Part shown: in pieces, positions 59,518-64,000 of the stretch | Layout: the number at the start of each line of letters is the position of its first letter | Numbering within the stretch: position 1 is the first letter of the stretch | NCBI GenBank assembly: GCA_016183615.1 | Contig: JACPEG010000025.1 | Span: 23,877 to 87,876 of the forward strand | DNA from: Betaproteobacteria bacterium | GTDB taxonomy: Bacteria; Pseudomonadota; Gammaproteobacteria; Burkholderiales; UBA6910 | Length of the DNA stretch: 64,000 nucleotides | Direction of reading: 5' to 3' | The notes under the pieces: model-generated | What the model saw: the letters and a program-made list of their open reading frames with translations, nothing else | Told to the model about the DNA's origin: nothing | Database searches by the model: none | Translations under genes and position numbers: made by a program

Positions 59518-60177
59518 CTACTTGGGCTGGGCGGTGATGCGCAGGTAGGGCTTGGGCGCCTTCCAGCCTCCCGGGAATCTCTTCCTGGCTTCGTCGTCCG
59601 ATACCGACGTGGGGATGATCACGTCGTCACCGGGTTTCCAGTTCACCGGCGTGGCCACGTTGTGCTTCGCGGTGAGCTGGACCGCGTCGAGCGCCCGCAG
59701 CACCTCCTCGAAGTTGCGGCCCGTGGTCATCGGGTAGGTGATCATCAGCTTGATCTTCTTGTCCGGCCCGATAATGAAAACCGATCGCACGGTCGCATTG
59801 TCCGCCGCGGTGCGCGACTGCGCGGTGCCGCTCGCGTTCGGGTGGATCATGTCGAAGAGCTTGGCCACATTGAGATCGGTGTCGCCGATCAGCGGATAGG
59901 TGGGCGCGTAACCCTGGGTTTCCTCGATGTCCTTCGCCCACCGCGCGTGGTCGCTGGCGGAGTCGACGCTCAAGCCGATGATCTTGCAGTTGCGCTTGTC
60001 GAATTCCGGCTTCAAGCGTGCCATGTACCCCAGCTCGGTGGTGCAGACCGGGGTGAAGTCCTTGGGGTGGGAAAACAGCATCGTCCAGCTGTTGCCGATC
60101 CATTCGTGGAACCGGATCGTGCCTTGCGTGGTTTCTGCCGTGAAGTCCGGCACTTCGTCGCCAATGTGCAGTGACAT
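59518..60177 (-). CDS. 1-Cys peroxiredoxin (Prx6 type)
   Basis: A 219-residue peroxidase. The peroxidatic Cys is in HPKDFTPVCTTELGYMARL (about residue 45); no resolving Cys is placed as in 2-Cys enzymes. The Prx6-type C-terminal extension has NVATPVNWKPGDDVIIPTSV and KPYLRITAQPK. It reduces hydrogen and organic peroxides. A strong Shine-Dalgarno GAGGAGG (60183-60189) precedes it. Confidence 0.95.
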   Translation of the reverse strand: MSLHIGDEVPDFTAETTQGTIRFHEWIGNSWTMLFSHPKDFTPVCTTELGYMARLKPEFDKRNCKIIGLSVDSASDHARWAKDIEETQGYAPTYPLIGDTDLNVAKLFDMIHPNASGTAQSRTAADNATVRSVFIIGPDKKIKLMITYPMTTGRNFEEVLRALDAVQLTAKHNVATPVNWKPGDDVIIPTSVSDDEARKRFPGGWKAPKPYLRITAQPK

Positions 60178-60524
60178 AAACTACCTCCTCAAAGTCAGTC
60201 TTTAGACTCTGTCCTTATCTTTTAGTTTTTAGCAGGTGAAGCGCTGCTTTTGCAACCGGTGGCGGCAACCGTGAAAGCAGCATGGTCTTTGTCACGGCCC
60301 GCCACGCGCTCCCGGTGGATTTGCGCCCGGGGATCCGCATGCCGGTCGAGCGGGGAACCGGCGAGCGGATCGTTCGGCGGCTTTGATAACATGCCATGCG
60401 GACGGGCAATCGCAGAAAGGTGTTGCGCGCAATAGGGATTAAGCGCGCAGGGTTAATGGGTGTGTCCGGGAACCCCGGGTCCGCTCACCCTGGCCCCGAT
60501 CAGCCCTTGAAAGGAAAATAACGC
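60178..60524. other. 347-base intergenic region
   Basis: Between the divergent peroxiredoxin and hydrolase genes. The left 60 bases are AT-rich and hold the peroxiredoxin ribosome-binding site and probably its promoter. I see no gene and no named repeat in the rest; it contains only short palindromes. Confidence 0.6.
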
Positions 60525-61343
60525 ATGATTCGGATCAGTCGCTTTTGCGTCACCCTGGCGCTGGCGATAGTCGCCGCGGCCCTGTCCCCCGCCGCCGCGG
60601 CGCAAACGCCGCCTTCGGCAATCGGCATCGTCGTCATGCACGGCAAGGGCGGCTCGCCCGCGAAATTCGTCTCGGACCTGGCGTCCGGGCTCGAACAGAA
60701 GGGGATCCTCGTCGCCAATATCGAAATGCCCTGGTCCGGGAGACGCGATTACGATGTGAGCGTCAGCGTTGCGGAAAAGGAGATCCAATCCGCCTTCGAA
60801 GGGCTGCGGGGCAAGGGGGCGAAGAAGCTGTTCGTCGCCGGGCACAGCCAAGGCGGGCTGTTTGCCCTCTATTACGGCAGCGCGCATCCGGTGAATGGCA
60901 TCATCGCCATTGCGCCGGGCGGGAGCGTCAACAGCCCCGTCTACCGGGAAAAGCTCGGCGAGTCGGTGGAACGGGCGCGCAAGCTCGTCGCCGAAGGCAA
61001 GGGCGAGGAAAAGACGCGGTTCATGGATTACGAGGGATCGAGGGGCGTTTACCCCATCACCACGACTCCTGCCGCCTACCTCAGCTGGTTCGATCCCGAC
61101 GGCGCCATGAACCAGATGAAGGCCCACAAGGCGATGAGCCCGCAGATGCCGGTCCTGTATATCGTGCCGAAGAACGACTATCCGGGTTTGCTGAGAGTCA
61201 AGCAGATGATGTTCGATGCCCTGCCGAAAAACCCGCTCACCCGGCTCTATGAGCCCGATTCGAGCCACCTTGAAGCGCCCAGCGCGTCGCGCGAGGAAAT
61301 CGCCCGCTGGGCGGCGGAGGTGGCGGCTTCGGTGGCGCGGTGA
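60525..61343 (+). CDS. Secreted alpha/beta hydrolase
   Basis: A 272-residue protein with a signal peptide (about 1-26, ending AAAA). The nucleophile elbow is VAGHSQGGLFA (Ser about 107), preceded by an oxyanion-hole-like VVMHGKGGSPAKF; the terminal His is in EPDSSHLEAPSAS. Likely a periplasmic esterase or lipase-like protein of the DUF3530-like kind; substrate unknown. It begins MIRISRFCVTLALAIVAAAL after GAAAGGAAA. Confidence 0.82.
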   Translation: MIRISRFCVTLALAIVAAALSPAAAAQTPPSAIGIVVMHGKGGSPAKFVSDLASGLEQKGILVANIEMPWSGRRDYDVSVSVAEKEIQSAFEGLRGKGAKKLFVAGHSQGGLFALYYGSAHPVNGIIAIAPGGSVNSPVYREKLGESVERARKLVAEGKGEEKTRFMDYEGSRGVYPITTTPAAYLSWFDPDGAMNQMKAHKAMSPQMPVLYIVPKNDYPGLLRVKQMMFDALPKNPLTRLYEPDSSHLEAPSASREEIARWAAEVAASVAR

Positions 61344-61401
61344 GAGCGGTAACGGGGGGAGATTACGTATTCTGCCCCGCGCCCGTATGGCTTCCCTGAT
61401 C

Positions 61402-61429
61402 TTGACGATGTACGGCAATGCCGTATAAT
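61402..61429 (+). promoter_or_regulatory. Strong promoter with embedded operator for the toxin-antitoxin pair
   Basis: TTGACG (61402-61407) and a perfect TATAAT (61424-61429) are 16 bases apart. Between and overlapping lies TACGGCA-A-TGCCGTA (61411-61425), a perfect 7-1-7 palindrome, ideally placed for autorepression. The start is expected at about 61436, the toxin ATG itself. Confidence 0.75.
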
Positions 61430-61435
61430 CGCCCG

Positions 61436-61750
61436 ATGTTCAGCTTCATCGAGACGAAGCTTTTCACTCGCTTGGTCCAGGAGTACCTGTCTGAACCAGA
61501 GTATGCTGAATTGCAGTCGTTTTTGATGGCGAACCCTGATGCCGGCGATGTGATTCCCGGATCGGGGGGACTGCGTAAGCTTCGGTGGGCGGCGCCGGGT
61601 CGGGGAAAGCGCGGCGGTTATCGCGTGATCTACTTTGTTCGGGGGTCTCGCGGCGTGATATGGATGCTGACGATCTACCCCAAGAACGTGGCCGAGAATA
61701 TCCCTGCCCACGTGCTGCGCCAGATCAGAAAGGAGATCGACGATGACTAG
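61436..61750 (+). CDS. RelE/ParE-family toxin
   Basis: A 104-residue RelE-superfamily protein: FIETKLFTRLVQEYLSEPEY, SFLMANPDAGDVIPGSGGLR, KLRWAAPGRGKRGGYRVIYF, and LTIYPKNVAENIP. The basic Arg/Lys patch matches mRNA-cleaving toxins. The TATAAT at 61424 rules out the upstream ATG at 61418 and fixes the start at 61436, possibly on a leaderless mRNA. It overlaps the antitoxin by 8 bases. Confidence 0.9.
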   Translation: MFSFIETKLFTRLVQEYLSEPEYAELQSFLMANPDAGDVIPGSGGLRKLRWAAPGRGKRGGYRVIYFVRGSRGVIWMLTIYPKNVAENIPAHVLRQIRKEIDDD

Positions 61751-62015
61751 GGCCAAACGCAATATCGGTACGGAAATCCTCGAGGGCCTGCGGGAGATCA
61801 AGCGCGGAGACTACGGGCGCGTGGTCAATGTTCCCAATGTGGCGGTGATCCGGGAGAAGACTGGGCTCTCCCAGGCCCGCTTCGCCCAGGCGCTCGGGGT
61901 TTCCGTGCGCACTTTGCAGGATTGGGAGCAGGGCCGTCGGGCACCGTCGGGTGCCGCCCGGACCCTGCTCATGCTCGCGGCCAAGAATCCGCGGCTGTTG
62001 CTCGATGTTGCCTGA
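61743..62015 (+). CDS. XRE/NadS-type antitoxin
   Basis: A 90-residue protein with an unstructured basic N terminus, a toxin-binding stretch ILEGLREIKRGDYGRVVNVP and an XRE helix-turn-helix (GLSQARFAQALGVSVRTLQD, about 41-60) plus WEQGRRAPSGAARTLL. It fits the NadS group that partners RelE-like toxins. Expected to bind the palindrome at 61411-61425. Confidence 0.9.
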   Translation: MTRAKRNIGTEILEGLREIKRGDYGRVVNVPNVAVIREKTGLSQARFAQALGVSVRTLQDWEQGRRAPSGAARTLLMLAAKNPRLLLDVA

Positions 62016-62080
62016 CGGGCAAATAACCAATTCACCGTCCCTGCGGGGATAATAAATCGGGATCTGTCCCCATTTAACCC

Positions 62081-63853
62081 ATGAGCATCGCCGCCGACAT
62101 CGCCCGCACCATCCTGGCGGGCTTCGACAAGCACTACCGCCTGTTCCGCGAGATCAGCACCCAGGCGCGGGACCAGTTCGAGCGCGCCGACTGGGCTGCC
62201 GGCCGCGAGACCCAGAAGACCCGCATCCAGATGTACGACCAGCGGGTGACGGAAGGGGTGGACGCGGTGCTGCTCAAGTTCCCCTCCGCCCGCCACGACG
62301 AGGGCCTGTGGCCGCGCATCAAGCTGGAGTACATCGGGCTGCTCTACAACCACCTGCAGCCGGAGCTGGCGGAGACCTTCTACAACTCGGTGGCCTGCCG
62401 CGTCCTGCACCGGGACTACTACCACAACGACTACATCTTCTGGCGCCCGGCCACCTCCACCGAGTTCCTGGAAGGCAGCGAGCCCACCTACCGCAGCCAT
62501 TACCCGAACGGCGGAGGGCTGCGGCGCATGCTGCTCGAGATGGTGACGGGCTTCGGCCTGAAGAACCCCTTCGAAAACCTGCGGCGCGACGTGCGCTGCC
62601 TCATGCAGGCGCTCGACGCCCATTTCCCGCAGCCGTGGAAGCCCCAGGTGGATTTTCAGGTCCAGGTGCTGGGCTCGCTTTTCTACCGCAACAAGGCGGC
62701 CCACATCGTGGGGCGCGCCATCAACGGCAACCGCGACTACCCGTTCGTGATCCCGATCCTGCAGAACGAGCGCGGCGAGCTGTATCTCGACACGCTGCTG
62801 CTCAAGCCCGAGCACCTGGCGGTATTCTTCAGCTTCGCGCGGGCCTATTTCATGGTGGACATGGAGGTGCCCTCGGCCTACGTCACCTTCCTGCGCAAGC
62901 TGGTGCCCAACAAGCCGCTGTGGGAGTTCTACACCCTGCTCGGGCTCCAGAAGCAGGGCAAGACCATGTTCTACCGGGACCTGTTCCACCACCTGCGGCA
63001 CTCCACCGACAATTTCATCGTCGCGCCCGGCATCAAGGGCATGGTGATGCTGGTGTTCACGCTGCCGTCGTTTCCCTACGTGTTCAAGGTGATCCGCGAC
63101 TACTTCGCGCCGCCCAAGGACGTGAACCGCGAGACGGTGTTGGCGAAGTACCTGCTGGTGAAGTACCACGACCGGGTGGGGCGCATGGCGGACACCCTGG
63201 AGTATTCCTACGTGGCGCTGCCCGTGGACCGCTTCGATCCGCAGCTGCTGGAGGAGCTGAAGACCTACGCCGCCTCCAGTATCGAATTCGAGGGGGAGCG
63301 GGTGGTGATCAAGCACATGTACATCGAGCGGCGCATGATCCCGCTCAACCTGTACCTGGACCAGGCGGACGAGGGGAAGATGGAGCAGGCGGTGAAGGAA
63401 TACGGCAACGCCATCAAGGATCTCGCCGGGGCCAATATTTTCCCGGGCGACATGCTGCTCAAGAACTTCGGCTGGACCCGCCACGGCCGGGTGGTGTTCT
63501 ACGACTACGACGAGATCAGCTACATGACCGAGTGCAATTTCCGGCGCATGCCCAAGGCGCGCTCCATGGAGGACGAGCTGGCCTCCGAGCCCTGGTACGC
63601 GGTGGGCCCGGACGACGTGTTCCCGGAGGAGTTCCCCACGTTCCTGTTCACCGATCCCCGCGCCCGGGACCTGTTCAGGCAATACCACGGGGACCTGGCG
63701 GACGCGGAGTACTGGATCGGCGTCCAGAATCAGATCAAGGCCGGGGTGCAGCAGGACGTGTTCCCGTATCCGGAGGAGCTGCGCTTCTGCAACCGCTTCG
63801 CCGGGAAGGGCGCGGAGCGGCCCAAGCGCCCGTCGCTGGCGGCGGTGAAATAG
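62081..63853 (+). CDS. aceK: Isocitrate dehydrogenase kinase/phosphatase
   Basis: A 590-residue bifunctional enzyme that phosphorylates and dephosphorylates isocitrate dehydrogenase, switching carbon between the TCA cycle and glyoxylate bypass. N-terminal regulatory half: AWDKHYRLF-like GFDKHYRLFREISTQARDQF and YNSVACRVLHRDYYHND. Kinase part: NFIVAPGIKGMVMLVFTLPS (ATP loop), YVALPVDRFDPQLLEELK, and DMLLKNFGWTRHGRVVFYDY with DEISYMTECNFRRMP. No aceA or aceB is adjacent. Length is typical. Confidence 0.97.
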   Translation: MSIAADIARTILAGFDKHYRLFREISTQARDQFERADWAAGRETQKTRIQMYDQRVTEGVDAVLLKFPSARHDEGLWPRIKLEYIGLLYNHLQPELAETFYNSVACRVLHRDYYHNDYIFWRPATSTEFLEGSEPTYRSHYPNGGGLRRMLLEMVTGFGLKNPFENLRRDVRCLMQALDAHFPQPWKPQVDFQVQVLGSLFYRNKAAHIVGRAINGNRDYPFVIPILQNERGELYLDTLLLKPEHLAVFFSFARAYFMVDMEVPSAYVTFLRKLVPNKPLWEFYTLLGLQKQGKTMFYRDLFHHLRHSTDNFIVAPGIKGMVMLVFTLPSFPYVFKVIRDYFAPPKDVNRETVLAKYLLVKYHDRVGRMADTLEYSYVALPVDRFDPQLLEELKTYAASSIEFEGERVVIKHMYIERRMIPLNLYLDQADEGKMEQAVKEYGNAIKDLAGANIFPGDMLLKNFGWTRHGRVVFYDYDEISYMTECNFRRMPKARSMEDELASEPWYAVGPDDVFPEEFPTFLFTDPRARDLFRQYHGDLADAEYWIGVQNQIKAGVQQDVFPYPEELRFCNRFAGKGAERPKRPSLAAVK

Positions 63854-63880
63854 ACATGCGGGGGATGCCGCCGGGATTCG

Positions 63881-63965
63881 GGGATGAATCCCCTCCTACA
63901 ACCCCGGCGTCACCCTCCCCCTGTAGGAGCGAATTTATTCGCGACCCCCCCCGCCCCATTCGCGA
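63881..63965. repeat. GTAGGAGGGGATTCATCCCC-family repeats after aceK
   Basis: An inverse unit GGGGATGAATCCCCTCCTAC (63881-63900) and a forward unit GTAGGAGCGAATTTATTCGC (63922-63941), followed by GACC and a C-rich stretch to the window end. Confidence 0.8.
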
Positions 63966-64000
63966 CCCTTCTTTGTTGTTGAATCCCCCCCTGCCTCCCC

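Overview
This is GC-rich chromosomal DNA from a betaproteobacterium, probably Rhodocyclales, Nitrosomonadales or close relatives. The evidence is the gene order rsxABCDGE-nth-DUF1841, the aat-bpt-pyrD string, a complete cbb3 oxidase locus with FNR-type regulators and hemN, a bcsABZC cellulose operon and AceK. I saw no rRNA, tRNA, CRISPR array, transposase or integrase gene.

Layout. 1-4.0 kb: the 5' end of a SulP permease, divergent from a chromate-resistance operon (chrB-chrA-chrB-like), then two small c-type cytochromes. 4.1-10.6 kb (minus): rsxABCDGE-nth-DUF1841. 10.7-17.7 kb (minus): alanine dehydrogenase, pyrD, the two N-end-rule transferases bpt and aat, a Tat-exported Rieske protein with SodC, and the NAD-salvage pair pncA-pncB. 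17.9-35.2 kb: a respiratory block of fnr, ompW, ccoI, ccoS, ccoNOQP, ccoG, ccoH, two small membrane proteins, a Lon-type protease coupled to a Usp protein, a second fnr, hemN and a TauE/SafE-like protein. FNR boxes lie about 41.5 bp upstream of the predicted starts of ompW, ccoN and hemN, so much of the block looks like one low-oxygen regulon. 35.4-42.3 kb: cyclopropane synthase, CBS protein (with an FNR box), M28 peptidase, PflX-like radical SAM protein, endonuclease V, an orphan HigA, an NAD-binding protein and an unknown protein.

42.6-48.7 kb is an accessory region, AT-richer in its middle part (about 43.7-46.9 kb). rtcA is followed by a DUF4258/YgiT pair, an orphan VapB and a decayed second copy of the rtcA 3' end. 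Next come small unknown genes separated by one good and two degenerate integron attC-like palindromes, with no integrase in the window, then a putative PD-(D/E)XK nuclease and a secreted PEBP-like protein. 48.8-58.1 kb: a tail-anchored class III nucleotide cyclase and bcsABZC on the opposite strand, with BcsC carrying an N-terminal SPOR-like domain. 58.2-63.9 kb: a Cys/Met-metabolism PLP enzyme, a 1-Cys peroxiredoxin, a secreted alpha/beta hydrolase, a RelE-type toxin with HTH antitoxin behind a textbook promoter and operator, and aceK.

Short palindromic repeats of several families occupy most intergenic gaps. They hug gene ends so tightly that at least seven genes (nth, DUF1841, pyrD, usp, the second fnr, the TauE-like gene and cfa) take their stop codon from the first bases of a repeat. 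Repeat-like sequence also appears inside reading frames of CcoI, CcoH and BcsC. Besides the integron-like cassettes, this repeat-end behaviour is the most distinctive feature of the window.
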